Source of the DNA: Mycolicibacterium sp.
Lineage (GTDB): Bacteria > Actinomycetota > Actinomycetes > Mycobacteriales > Mycobacteriaceae
NCBI RefSeq assembly: GCF_016462545.1
Contig: NZ_JAEMTA010000019.1
Coordinates: forward strand, 1-64,000
DNA: 64,000 nucleotides
Direction of reading: 5' to 3'
Part shown: positions 53,628-62,466 of the stretch, piece after piece
How the letters are laid out: every line of letters begins with the position of its first letter
Position numbering within the stretch: the stretch's first letter is position 1
Notes under the pieces: model-generated
The model's input: only the letters and a program-made list of their open reading frames with translations
What the model was told of the DNA's origin: nothing
Databases searched by the model: none
Made by a program: the position numbers and the translations under genes

Positions 53628-55610
53628 TCACCCGAGGGTTTCCGGAAGCTCGGCGTCTTCCCCCAGCAGGTGGCGCCCGAGGAACACGAGGACGACCTCG
53701 TACCAGATCTTGGCGTGCTGGGGTGCGAGTACCCAGTGACCCTCGGTCGGGAAGTAGAGGAACCGATGGGGGCTGGTGCCGTCGTCGGCGGCGGGTAGCG
53801 CAGACCGCGTGAGCAGGTCGAACCACAGTCGCAGGCCCTCACCGATCGGTACCCGGTAGTCCTTGTCGCCATGGATGACGAGGGTCGGGGTGCTGATCTC
53901 GCCCACGCTTCGGTGCGGCGAGTTTCGTTCGGCCATCTGCGTCGTCATCTCGCGGGCCCACCAGTAGCCGCCGTCGGTGGTCGGTCCGAACTGGTCGAGC
54001 GCCCACAGGCTGGCGTGGGTCACGATCGCATCGAAGCGGTCCGTATGGCCGGCGATCCAGTTGGCCATGTATCCGCCGAACGATCCACCCATCGCCGCGG
54101 TGCGCGTGCCGTCGACTCGCGGATGCCTCAGCGCCTCGTCAGTGGCCGCCATCAGGTCGGTGTAGGGTGCGAATCCCCATGCGCCCCATCCGCGTTGGAT
54201 GAAGTCCTGGCCGTAGCCGGTGGACAGCGCCGGATCGGGCATCAGCACCGCATAGCCACGCGCCGCCAGCAGCCACGGATTCCAGCGCCAATGCCAGGCG
54301 TTCCAACTCGCGAGTGGACCGCCGTGAATCCACAGCACCAGCGGTGCTCGGCCGTCGCCGTCGGGCAGCACCAGCCAGGACCGAATGGGGGTGCCGTCCT
54401 CGGCCGTGGCCTCGATTTCGGTCAGTTTGCCGGGCAGCGTGGGCATCTCGAGGCAGGGCAGCGGCGTCACGACACCGTCGGCATCGATGCGCACGGGGTG
54501 AGGCTGTGACGAGTAGGAACTGCGCATCGCATAGACGACGTCGCGCGGCGCGGGGCACACGTTGGCGTAGGTGAAGTCGTCGTGGGTCAGTCGGGTGACC
54601 GAGGAGTCCGCGGGATCGACGACGAAGATCGGACCTCGACCCCCCTCGTCGGCCGTGACGATCAGCCGCGAGCCGTCCGAGGCCCAGGAGACGGACGTGG
54701 GCCAGCGATCCCAGTCGGTCGCGATTTCCCGGAACGGCTCGCCGAACACCATGTGGCACAGCGTGATCCGTGGCGCCTGCGCCGGAGTCGAGTGAACCTC
54801 GCGAATGAACGCCACGGCCGTGCCGTCCGGCGAGATCGCAGGGGCGCCGAGATCGGCGACGGGATCGTCGGCGATCGTCGTGCGCTCGGCGGTGGCGACC
54901 TCGACTCGCACCAGGGTTTGGCGGACCGAGGCGTCGGGTCCGGGCACCGCCCAGGACGCCACGGCGAAGCGCCCGTCCGCGCTGACGTCGACTCCGGCCT
55001 CGAGAAGACCCTGCCCGGGGTGGGGCGTCAGGTCGCCCTTGCCGGTGACCTCGAGGAGATGCGGCTGCGCAGGACCGATGTCGTGATCCCAGTGACGCAC
55101 CGGGTACCCCGTGTGCAGCAGAGCCGAGACCTTGTTGTCCTTGCGCAGTGTTCGCAGCCGCTTGTCGTCGGCGACGCTGCGGGCCGACGGCATCAGGGAT
55201 GCGGTGACCAGCGTGACGTCTGCGTCGCGCGCGGCATGGACCGCGTCTACCCCACCGGGAAGTTCGAGCACGGCGACGGCCTCCCCACCGTCGACCGGAA
55301 GACGCCACAGCGACGCCCTGGGTTCGTCGCCGCCGTCGGAGCCGGGAGCGTCGCGCTTCGCGATGAAGAGCAGGTCTCCGCTCGCGGTGAACACCGGCGA
55401 CGCCTCACCCTTGGCGCCACGGGTCAGGCGGCGGGCAGGTCGCTGGCCGGTGACGTCGAGTTCCCATACGGCGGTGACGTATTCGGAGCGCTTTTCGTTG
55501 AGCTCGCTGACGGTCGTGACCGCGCGGGAGCCGTCGGCCGACACCGCCAACCCGGCCGCTCGGGGTAGCGCCAGGAAGTCGTCGAGGTCTGCAAACGGTG
55601 TCGGGTTCAT
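53628..55610 (-). CDS. S9 family prolyl-oligopeptidase-type peptidase, 660 aa
   Basis: A serine peptidase of the acylaminoacyl-peptidase type. The N-terminal two thirds form a beta-propeller (repeated blocks such as PAISPDGTAVAFIREV and SVSWASDGSRLIVTADEGG). The C-terminal alpha/beta-hydrolase has the nucleophile in GGSFGGYMANW, Asp in HGDKDYRVP and His in PTEGHWVLAP. No signal peptide is seen, so it is cytoplasmic. ATG 55610 follows GGAGG and overlaps the stop of the N-demethylase gene, so it is coupled to the amine operon. Confidence 0.9.
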   Translation of the reverse strand: MNPTPFADLDDFLALPRAAGLAVSADGSRAVTTVSELNEKRSEYVTAVWELDVTGQRPARRLTRGAKGEASPVFTASGDLLFIAKRDAPGSDGGDEPRASLWRLPVDGGEAVAVLELPGGVDAVHAARDADVTLVTASLMPSARSVADDKRLRTLRKDNKVSALLHTGYPVRHWDHDIGPAQPHLLEVTGKGDLTPHPGQGLLEAGVDVSADGRFAVASWAVPGPDASVRQTLVRVEVATAERTTIADDPVADLGAPAISPDGTAVAFIREVHSTPAQAPRITLCHMVFGEPFREIATDWDRWPTSVSWASDGSRLIVTADEGGRGPIFVVDPADSSVTRLTHDDFTYANVCPAPRDVVYAMRSSYSSQPHPVRIDADGVVTPLPCLEMPTLPGKLTEIEATAEDGTPIRSWLVLPDGDGRAPLVLWIHGGPLASWNAWHWRWNPWLLAARGYAVLMPDPALSTGYGQDFIQRGWGAWGFAPYTDLMAATDEALRHPRVDGTRTAAMGGSFGGYMANWIAGHTDRFDAIVTHASLWALDQFGPTTDGGYWWAREMTTQMAERNSPHRSVGEISTPTLVIHGDKDYRVPIGEGLRLWFDLLTRSALPAADDGTSPHRFLYFPTEGHWVLAPQHAKIWYEVVLVFLGRHLLGEDAELPETLG

Positions 55611-56587
55611 CGTCCTCCATGCGAGTACAGCCATGCCACGACCCGGTCACGGTACGCGGTGATGCCCTTGTAGTGGGCGAGGTCCTCGGGCAACTCGGCG
55701 AGCACCGCCGCGGTCCGCAGCCGCCATGGCTCGACGGTGACGAGGTCGCTCAGCGGCAGCATGTAGGTGCGGATCAGGAAGCAGATGGCGCCGGACTCCG
55801 GCAGCCTGATCAGGTGTTGCGCCTCTACTCGGAGGTGGATCAGTCGTCCGAACGTCTCGTCGTCGACCGTCGCGGCCAATGCGCGATCGGGCGCCCATTC
55901 CGGATAGCGCTCCAGCGAGGTGTCGAGGCGGCGCCCGATCACCATCGACCAGTTCGTGCGCCGGAAGGCCTCGTTCGGTTGCAGTCGCAGGATGAAGTCA
56001 CGGGCTCGGGTGATGACGCCGCTCTCGCGGAGGCGCGGGACCGGTCCGTGTATCTCGAGGAACTCCATGCCGACGTCGAAGCCGAACGACCAGGCGGCCG
56101 CGAACGTCACCACGCCCGCGTCGGCGAACAGTTCGCCGTCACGTTGATCGAGGAGGACGATGTCCTCTTGCACCTGCCCGGCGATGTAGGCCAGCGGATC
56201 GACGGGCAGCGTGGACTCGTCGCCGAAGGTGAACTCCTGGACGATGCCGAGACGCGCGTTGCACCAACGCCATTCGATGCCGTCACCCGTCAGCGACATG
56301 GTGTCCGGGTACGCCGCCGCCAACTCGCGCATGAGGGTCAGCATGGTGTCCCAGCACGCAGGCCGCATGTGCGGTAGGACGACATGGCGGGTGGGGTCCG
56401 CGGCAAGGATCTCGGCGCGTTCGGCCACCTCGGATTCGTACTCGCTGTCGAGGTCGACGACCCGGTTGCCCCACTGCCCGGTGGGCGTCACGACCGTGGT
56501 GCCCGCGGGCTCGAGGTTGGTGCTGTACCGGTAGCTGTCGGCCGGGAAGGGAAAGGGGAAGGTGGCGAACAAGTCTGGTGCGGACAT
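55607..56587 (-). CDS. Heme-dependent oxidative N-demethylase family protein (HODM alpha-like, DUF3445), 326 aa
   Basis: The HODM/DUF3445 family contains a PAS-like heme enzyme that demethylates secondary amines such as dimethylamine with O2. Family features visible are the aromatic N-terminal block FATFPFPFPADSYRYSTNLE, PTRHVVLPHMRPACWDTM, IVLLDQRDGELFADAGVVTF and FRRTNWSMVIGRRLDTSLER. The C-terminal LIRLPESGAICFLIRTYM is also typical. ATG 56587 lies 2 bp after the reductase stop. With the reductase and DmmA-like genes it forms the expected multi-component system. The exact amine is unknown. Confidence 0.85.
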   Translation of the reverse strand: MSAPDLFATFPFPFPADSYRYSTNLEPAGTTVVTPTGQWGNRVVDLDSEYESEVAERAEILAADPTRHVVLPHMRPACWDTMLTLMRELAAAYPDTMSLTGDGIEWRWCNARLGIVQEFTFGDESTLPVDPLAYIAGQVQEDIVLLDQRDGELFADAGVVTFAAAWSFGFDVGMEFLEIHGPVPRLRESGVITRARDFILRLQPNEAFRRTNWSMVIGRRLDTSLERYPEWAPDRALAATVDDETFGRLIHLRVEAQHLIRLPESGAICFLIRTYMLPLSDLVTVEPWRLRTAAVLAELPEDLAHYKGITAYRDRVVAWLYSHGGR

Positions 56588-56589
56588 CG

Positions 56590-57525
56590 TCACAGGGCCA
56601 ACTCCAGCCGATCTCCGGCGGCCCTGGATACGCAGCACATCAGCGAATCACCAGCCTCGCGCTCCGGCTGGCTCAGATAGAGGTCACGATGCCGTATCTC
56701 GCCTGCGGTCACCGTGATTCGACACTCACCGCACACCCCCTGCCTGCAGAGGTTGGGAACGTCGTGCCCGCGCGCCTGGAGCGCTTCGAGCAACGAGACC
56801 CCGGATTCGACGGTGAAGCTGTCTCCGGTCGCCCTCAGGTGCACCTCGAACGGTTCGCCGGGGTCGAAGGCCTCCGTGCCGAAGTGCTCGACGTGCACCC
56901 GACTTGACGGCCATCCCGCGTCGAACGCCCGTGCGGTGACATCGTCGATGAAGGACGCAGGTCCGCAGACGTAGGCGTGCGTCCCCAGCGGTTGACGGGC
57001 CAGCGCGCCGTCGAGCGCAATCAGGAAGGCAGTGCGTTCGGTCAGGACCGTCGCGTCGTCGGCGAGCGCGGCGACGTCGTCGAGGTGGGCCCCGCGGCCC
57101 TCGCGGTGGATGTAGAGCAGTTCCACCCCTCGTCCCCATCGGCGGGCGCTACGTAGGTGGGACACCATCGGCGTGATCCCGATGCCCGCCGCCACCAGAA
57201 GGTGTCTGCTGGCCCGCAAGATGGGCGCAAAGGCGCTGCGAGGTGCGCGGGCGATGACGGTGTCACCGAGGTGCAGCTCGCGGTGGATCCACTCGGAACC
57301 GCCGGATCCCTCCGCGCACCTCAGGACCGAGATGGAATAAGTCATGGGCGTAATGCCCTCGCCGGTAAGCGAGTACGCGTTCACGGCGTGTCCGCACTCG
57401 ACGACGAGATGGCTGCCGGGCGTAAACGACGGCAGGGGTTCGCCATCGCTCCCCGACAGCGTCAGCGCACGCACGCCGGGAACCCGATCGTCGATGTCGA
57501 CGACCTTCAACTCCAGGACGCTCAC
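56590..57525 (-). CDS. PDR/VanB-type flavin/2Fe-2S reductase of the N-demethylase system, 311 aa
   Basis: An electron-transfer reductase with an N-terminal flavin/NAD(P)H module and a C-terminal plant-type ferredoxin. PMTYSISVLR is the flavin site, LVAAGIGITPMVSHL and HAYVCGPASFIDDV are the pyridine-nucleotide parts, and CRQGVCGECRITV plus SLMCC give the four 2Fe-2S cysteines. GTG 57525 overlaps the DmmA-like stop (GTGA). It probably feeds electrons to the heme protein encoded next. Confidence 0.88.
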   Translation of the reverse strand: MSVLELKVVDIDDRVPGVRALTLSGSDGEPLPSFTPGSHLVVECGHAVNAYSLTGEGITPMTYSISVLRCAEGSGGSEWIHRELHLGDTVIARAPRSAFAPILRASRHLLVAAGIGITPMVSHLRSARRWGRGVELLYIHREGRGAHLDDVAALADDATVLTERTAFLIALDGALARQPLGTHAYVCGPASFIDDVTARAFDAGWPSSRVHVEHFGTEAFDPGEPFEVHLRATGDSFTVESGVSLLEALQARGHDVPNLCRQGVCGECRITVTAGEIRHRDLYLSQPEREAGDSLMCCVSRAAGDRLELAL

Positions 57526-58052
57526 GTCATGACTCCGAGATGTGCGCCGATCCGACGCGAGACGTGCGCGTGGACGACGAGGTGGCGACCGCACCCGACA
57601 CACGGGACGACACCGTCGAGCTCGACGGCCGCGTGGGTCACCGAGCGACAGTGCGCACAGTGGACGTCGCGGTACCCGACGTCGGTGCTGGAGACGGTGA
57701 TCTCGTCGTCCCCGACGTGGTGCCGCACGGCAAGGGCCCTCAGCCGCAGGCAAGCGTCGGCGGGTCCCGCGATCATCAACCGCCACCCGACGAGTGCGGT
57801 GGCCAGGTCCGCCTCGAGCGCGTCCCTGGCCGCGAGGTCGTCGGCCACCAGGTGAACCCGTGGTTCGGCGCCGCGGTGGCGGGTCTGGATCTGCGTCACC
57901 CAGTCCGCGGCGATCTCGGCGGCGTCTCCGGTATCGCCAGCCGCACCACCGAATGCGATCACGGTCCAATACCGACCGGACAGGTCAGCGTCAGGCCGAG
58001 CAGCGCCCACGGTCCAGGTGGGGACGCTCGTGAACTCGAATGCGGATGTCAT
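57522..58052 (-). CDS. DmmA-like dimethylamine monooxygenase subunit, 176 aa
   Basis: Order, size and C-terminus match the DmmA-like subunit of dimethylamine monooxygenase systems. The C-terminal 60 residues carry a zinc-ribbon-like set, VHCAHCRSVT and VPCVGCGRHLVVHAHVSRRI. The N-terminal part has a Rossmann-like feel (YWTVIAFGGAAGDTGDAAEI). It is the first clear gene of the amine operon, coupled to the reductase. Assignment rests on context as much as on the zinc motif. Confidence 0.72.
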   Translation of the reverse strand: MTSAFEFTSVPTWTVGAARPDADLSGRYWTVIAFGGAAGDTGDAAEIAADWVTQIQTRHRGAEPRVHLVADDLAARDALEADLATALVGWRLMIAGPADACLRLRALAVRHHVGDDEITVSSTDVGYRDVHCAHCRSVTHAAVELDGVVPCVGCGRHLVVHAHVSRRIGAHLGVMT

Positions 58053-58059
58053 GGGGAAT

Positions 58060-58152
58060 CTACGTCGAGGAAACCACAGATCTGCCCGCGATGACGACGA
58101 TGCCGCCGCCCATCAGCGAGATCGGGGCGGTCCATGGCGGAGTGGTGTGCAC
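58060..58152 (-). CDS. Possible 30-residue ORF just upstream of the DmmA-like gene
   Basis: From GTG 58152 the frame reads VHTTPPWTAPISLMGGGIVV then a short tail ending SST, with its TAG 7 bp before the dmmA-like ATG. The hydrophobic centre (ISLMGGGIVVIAG) could be a tiny membrane peptide or the worn end of a transporter gene. No ribosome binding site is evident, and another minus-strand frame is also open here. Confidence 0.2.
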   Translation of the reverse strand: MHTTPPWTAPISLMGGGIVVIAGRSVVSST

Positions 58153-58186
58153 CCTGCTCGTGTTCGACCGCTGACCACGTGACCGA

Positions 58187-58192
58187 TAGTTT
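58187..58192 (+). promoter_or_regulatory. -10 box (TAGTTT) of a leaderless promoter for the FAD monooxygenase gene
   Basis: TAGTTT is followed by 6 nt (CGTGGA) and GTG 58199, fitting a leaderless transcript. A TTCGAC sequence about 19 bp upstream may serve as -35. Confidence 0.4.
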
Positions 58193-58198
58193 CGTGGA

Positions 58199-59353
58199 GT
58201 GAGGCAACGCTTCCTCGTCATCGGCGCAGGCATCTCGGGCCTGGCTACCGCCCTGGCGCTTCAGCGCCGCGGCCATTCGGTGAGCATTCTCGAAGAACGG
58301 GTCGACACCTCCTCCGGTGCGGGAATCAGCATCTGGCCCAACGCCCTGGCCGCCCTCGACCAGATCGGGCTCGGCACCACCGTCCGCGCGTCCGGTGGAC
58401 GCGTATCGGCAGGCGCCATGCGATGGTCCGACGGCACGTGGCTACGCCATCCATCCCCCGAACGGATCGTGAAGGCGCTCGGTGAGCCCTTGGTCGTGGT
58501 ACGGCGCTCGGTCTTGACGGCACTTCTGACGGACGCCTTGGCGCCGGGATCCATCGAATCCGGCTCGACGGCAACAGAACTCGTCGTCACCGCAACCGGC
58601 GCCAGGGTAACGCTGTCCGATGGCACCACCTGCGAGGCGGACGCGGTGATCGGTGCCGACGGAGTCGGCTCCATGGTGGCGCGCCATCTGAACGGCGTGC
58701 TGCGGCACCGCTACGCCGGTTACACCGCCTGGCGCGGCGTCGCCGAATACGCGCTCGATCCCGACCTGGCCGGCGAAACCATGGGCATCGGGAGCGAATT
58801 CGGCCACGTTCCGCTTGGTCCGAAGCACACGTACTGGTTCGGCACCGAGCGTCGGCCCGAGGGCACCGCGTCCACCGGCGGTGAGTTGGCATACCTGCGA
58901 GTGAAGTACGGCCCGTGGGCCGACCCCATTCCCGCCCTCCTGGCCACCACCGACCCGGCCGACGTCCTGCGCAACGACCTCTACGATCGCGACGTCGCTG
59001 GGCAGTGGTCGCGCGGCCCCGTGGTGCTGGTCGGCGACGCGGCGCATCCGATGCGACCGCATCTGGGCCAGGGCGGCTGCCAGGGATTGGAAGATGCTGC
59101 CACGCTTGCCCATTGCGTCGACGTCGGCAACGACCTGCCATCAGCCTTCGCGCGGTTCGCCACTCTCCGGCGCCCCCGGGCGCAGGCACTGGCCCGCGAG
59201 TCTCGACTCGTGGGGCGGATCGTCAACGCACGACCTGCGATCCTGGGCGCGGCGGCCATCCGCGCCTCGGCCCTGGTGCCTGAGGCCATCCTGATGCGCC
59301 ACCTGGCGTCGGTGGCGGGCCGCTCGGCCTTCACCCTGCCTGCGGGCGAGTAA
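58199..59353 (+). CDS. FAD-dependent monooxygenase, PHBH/salicylate hydroxylase type, 384 aa
   Basis: A single-component flavin monooxygenase. The FAD dinucleotide fold is FLVIGAGISGLATALALQRR (residues 5-24), the DG motif is DAVIGADGVGSMVARH and the GD motif is VVLVGDAAHPMRPHLGQGG. The active site SGAGISIWPNALAALDQIG follows the first strand. It is divergent from the amine operon. The substrate may be aromatic; relatives also oxidise antibiotics. Confidence 0.88.
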   Translation: MRQRFLVIGAGISGLATALALQRRGHSVSILEERVDTSSGAGISIWPNALAALDQIGLGTTVRASGGRVSAGAMRWSDGTWLRHPSPERIVKALGEPLVVVRRSVLTALLTDALAPGSIESGSTATELVVTATGARVTLSDGTTCEADAVIGADGVGSMVARHLNGVLRHRYAGYTAWRGVAEYALDPDLAGETMGIGSEFGHVPLGPKHTYWFGTERRPEGTASTGGELAYLRVKYGPWADPIPALLATTDPADVLRNDLYDRDVAGQWSRGPVVLVGDAAHPMRPHLGQGGCQGLEDAATLAHCVDVGNDLPSAFARFATLRRPRAQALARESRLVGRIVNARPAILGAAAIRASALVPEAILMRHLASVAGRSAFTLPAGE

Positions 59354-59393
59354 GACACAGGAATCGCACGAATACGCGTGACACCATGGCCTC

Positions 59394-60968
59394 ATGAGGC
59401 GTGAGCACGACAGCGGAGCGGGACGATTCACCCGGATCGGGGCCGTGAGCGCCGCAGTCGTCATGGGACTGACCGGTTGCGGCGCGGCGGTCAACGGTCG
59501 GCCCGTGCGGGCAAGTTCACCACCGGTTCAGGTGGCTCAGGGGCAGATCCAGGCCGAGGCGCGGTGGGGACCATGCGAGGTCACCGGCGGCGGCACCGGG
59601 GCTGACGCCCCGAAGCTCCCCTCGGGCACGCAGTGCGGCAAGATCACGGTCCCGGTCGACTACTCGAAACCCGGTGGGGCGGCCGCCACCCTGGCCCTGA
59701 TCAGATTTCCCGCGACCGGGCGGAAGATCGGTTCGTTGGTCGTCAACCCCGGAGGCCCCGGCGAGTCGGGTGTCGACGCTGCAGTGAGCCTGCTGGACAC
59801 GCTTCCCAGTGCCGTTCGGCAACGGTTCGATCTGGTCGGGTTCGACCCGCGCGGAGTGGGCTCTTCGACGCCGGAACTGCGTTGCAACTCCGACGCCGAC
59901 ACCGACGCACTGCGTAGGGATCCCCAGGTCGACTACAGCCCAGCGGGCGTCACACACATCGAGGACACCGAGAAGAGGTACGTCCAACGCTGCGTCGACA
60001 AGATGGGCACGGAGTTCCTCGCCAACATCGGCACGGCCAACGTCGTCAAGGACCTCGACGTGCTGCGGGCGGCCTTGGGTGACGACAAGCTGACCTATCT
60101 GGGCTACTCGTACGGCACCTTGATCGGCTCTGCCTACGCCGAGGCCCATCCGGACAGGGTGCGGGCGATGATCCTCGACGGCGCCGTCGACCCGAATGCC
60201 GATCCGGTCCAGTCCAACATCGACCAGTCCGCAGGGTTCCAGAAGGCATTCGACGCCTATGCCGCCGACTGCGCCAAGAGTCCCAACTGCCCGCTCGGCG
60301 CCGATCCGGCCAAGGCCGTCGACGTGTATCACGGTCTGGTGGACCCGCTGGTCGGCAAGCCCGCGACCACCTCGGACCCGCGTGGGCTCGGCTACAGCGA
60401 CGCGATCACGGGCACGTTGTTGGCGCTGTACTCACCGGATATCTGGAAACACCTCACCACCGGCCTGAGCGAGCTGACTCACGGCCAGGGCGACACGCTG
60501 CTGACGATGTCCGACGCATACCTCGATCGAGACGAACGGGGTCATTACACCAACGCCAACGATGCGCTCACCGCCATCAACTGTGTCGACGAGCCGCCCG
60601 TCACCGACCGCGCCACGGTCATCGACGAAGACCGCCGGGTGCGGCAGGTAGCGCCGTTCACGAGCTTCGGCCCCTTCACGGGCGACGCACCCTTGGACGA
60701 TTGCGCGTTCTGGCCGGTACCGCCGACGAGCACTCCCCACCAGGTGGCCGCGCCGGGGCTGCCGCCGGTTCTGGTGGTCTCCACGACCAACGATCCGGCG
60801 ACGCCCTATCAGGCAGGCGTGAACCTGGCCAAGGAGCTCGGAGGCGGATTGTTGACCTACGGCGGCACCCAGCACACGGTGGTCTTCGAGGGCGATTCGT
60901 GCGTGGATCGGTACGCGGTCGCGTATCTGGTCGATCTGACACTGCCGCCGACGGATGCGAAGTGCTGA
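59394..60968 (+). CDS. TAP-like alpha/beta-hydrolase lipoprotein, 524 aa
   Basis: A secreted serine hydrolase of the tripeptidyl-aminopeptidase-like group found in mycobacterial cell envelopes. The signal peptide ends in a lipobox LTGC (Cys at about residue 29). Catalytic residues: Ser in LGYSYGTLIGS, Asp in STTNDPATPYQ, His in GTQHTVVFEG; the oxyanion region is VNPGGPGESGVDA. Cysteine pairs suggest disulfides outside the cell. It begins 40 bp after the FAD monooxygenase stop, so the two may share a transcript. Probably a peptidase or lipase. Confidence 0.9.
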   Translation: MRREHDSGAGRFTRIGAVSAAVVMGLTGCGAAVNGRPVRASSPPVQVAQGQIQAEARWGPCEVTGGGTGADAPKLPSGTQCGKITVPVDYSKPGGAAATLALIRFPATGRKIGSLVVNPGGPGESGVDAAVSLLDTLPSAVRQRFDLVGFDPRGVGSSTPELRCNSDADTDALRRDPQVDYSPAGVTHIEDTEKRYVQRCVDKMGTEFLANIGTANVVKDLDVLRAALGDDKLTYLGYSYGTLIGSAYAEAHPDRVRAMILDGAVDPNADPVQSNIDQSAGFQKAFDAYAADCAKSPNCPLGADPAKAVDVYHGLVDPLVGKPATTSDPRGLGYSDAITGTLLALYSPDIWKHLTTGLSELTHGQGDTLLTMSDAYLDRDERGHYTNANDALTAINCVDEPPVTDRATVIDEDRRVRQVAPFTSFGPFTGDAPLDDCAFWPVPPTSTPHQVAAPGLPPVLVVSTTNDPATPYQAGVNLAKELGGGLLTYGGTQHTVVFEGDSCVDRYAVAYLVDLTLPPTDAKC

Positions 60969-60980
60969 GCTGGCCCCCGA

Positions 60981-61568
<588 letters not shown>

Positions 61569-61582
61569 TCAACCAGTAATTC

Positions 61583-61598
61583 GTGTGCCAGATCACAC
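61583..61598. promoter_or_regulatory. CRP-like palindrome upstream of rpfE
   Basis: GTGTG-CCAGAT-CACAC is a 16-bp palindrome with 5-bp arms, close to the mycobacterial CRP (Rv3676) consensus GTGNNANNNNNCACA but with C at the central A. It lies about 87 bp before the rpfE start. CRP control of rpf genes is known for rpfA in M. tuberculosis. Confidence 0.5.
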
Positions 61599-61732
61599 GC
61601 GTTACACAAGCGACGAAAGTTCTTTATCGGGGCGTGATGGAATTCAGAGAATGCTGAGGTAGGAGGGGCAAAAGAGAAAGCGGCGCCGGGCGTGTCGCCC
61701 AGCGCCGCTCTCGCGAAGTCGTGAGGTGGGAA

Positions 61733-62068
61733 CTACCCCCGCCGACCGCAGACCGGCCATGCGCCGATCCCCTGGCTCTTCAGCACGTTGTTGGCGACGC
61801 GGATCTGCTCGTCCTTGCTGGCCTGGTGGGGCGAGCCACTGCCGCCATTGGCACGCCACGTGCTCATCGTGAACTGCAGGCCACCGTAGTAACCGTTACC
61901 CGTGGCCGTGCCCCAGTTGCCGCCCGACTCGCAAGCCGCGACGGCATCCCAGTTCACGCCACCGTCCGCATTCGCGGTACCGGCGCCCATCACCATTGCA
62001 GCCATCGGGGCCACGGCAAGTGCCCCGGCGATGGTGGCCAGACCAGACGTCTTGCGGATGTTCTTCAA
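61733..62068 (-). CDS. Second Rpf-domain transglycosylase, short form, 111 aa
   Basis: A minimal Rpf: signal peptide KNIRKTSGLATIAGALAVAP with a cut after AGTANA, then the domain NWDAVAACESGGNWGTATGN (catalytic Glu), YYGGLQFTMSTW and KDEQIRVANNVLKSQGIGAW, ending WPVCGRRG. I choose TTG 62068, placed 6 nt after AAAGGA, over TTG 62086, because the sequence then opens (M)KNIRKT like other Rpf proteins. It is directly upstream of rpfE on the same strand. M. tuberculosis has only rpfE at this locus, so this copy is an addition. Confidence 0.88.
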   Translation of the reverse strand: MKNIRKTSGLATIAGALAVAPMAAMVMGAGTANADGGVNWDAVAACESGGNWGTATGNGYYGGLQFTMSTWRANGGSGSPHQASKDEQIRVANNVLKSQGIGAWPVCGRRG

Positions 62069-62102
62069 CTTCGATCCTTTCGCCAAGCGCGCACCAACGA
62101 CA

Positions 62103-62221
62103 CCCGCACATAGGCGGGCGTAGATTGCCTGTCAGACAGGCGAAGGGGTTGGGCCGTGCCGTCTCTGTCGGGCACGGCAGTGGGCGGCGAGACTGCCACG
62201 CCGGGCGTCACGCCCAGTGGC
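62103..62221 (-). promoter_or_regulatory. Structured 5' leader of the second rpf gene (four hairpins)
   Basis: Four perfect or near-perfect stems lie in 120 bp upstream of the start: CCCGC/GCGGG (62103-62118), GCCTGTC-A-GACAGGC (62127-62141), GCCGTGCC/GGCACGGC (62153-62178, 8 bp, 10-nt loop) and GCCAC..GGGCG/CGCCC..GTGGC (62195-62221). Such density suggests a folded regulatory RNA, or a leader with a terminator/antiterminator choice. The c-di-AMP riboswitch core found before some rpf genes is not recognisable. Confidence 0.55.
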
Positions 62222-62372
62222 AGCGCTGGCCCCGGATCATTCCCGAGCCTCAGCCGCCCCACTCACACGCAGGTTCGTGGTTGTGAAATTATTCGCTCCG
62301 GTTATGGAGACATCTGGAAGGTACAAACGATTCTCACCAAAGTCACATGCGCACGAGCGCGTGTCGCCGTCC

Positions 62373-62390
62373 GATAACGAACGGATAACG
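62373..62390. promoter_or_regulatory. Tandem GATAACG repeat with 11-bp period, OmpR-family-like site
   Basis: GATAACG occurs at 62373-62379 and again at 62384-62390, exactly 11 bp apart, in the same orientation. Direct repeats with one-helical-turn spacing are the usual binding pattern of OmpR-family response regulators. MtrA, which controls cell-wall hydrolase genes in mycobacteria, is a candidate. Confidence 0.4.
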
Positions 62391-62466
62391 GAAACCGCGC
62401 CTCGCGAATGTGCAGGTCATTGCGACTATCGCCGGATGTGCACGAGCGCCGAGCCTGACGCGCCAC

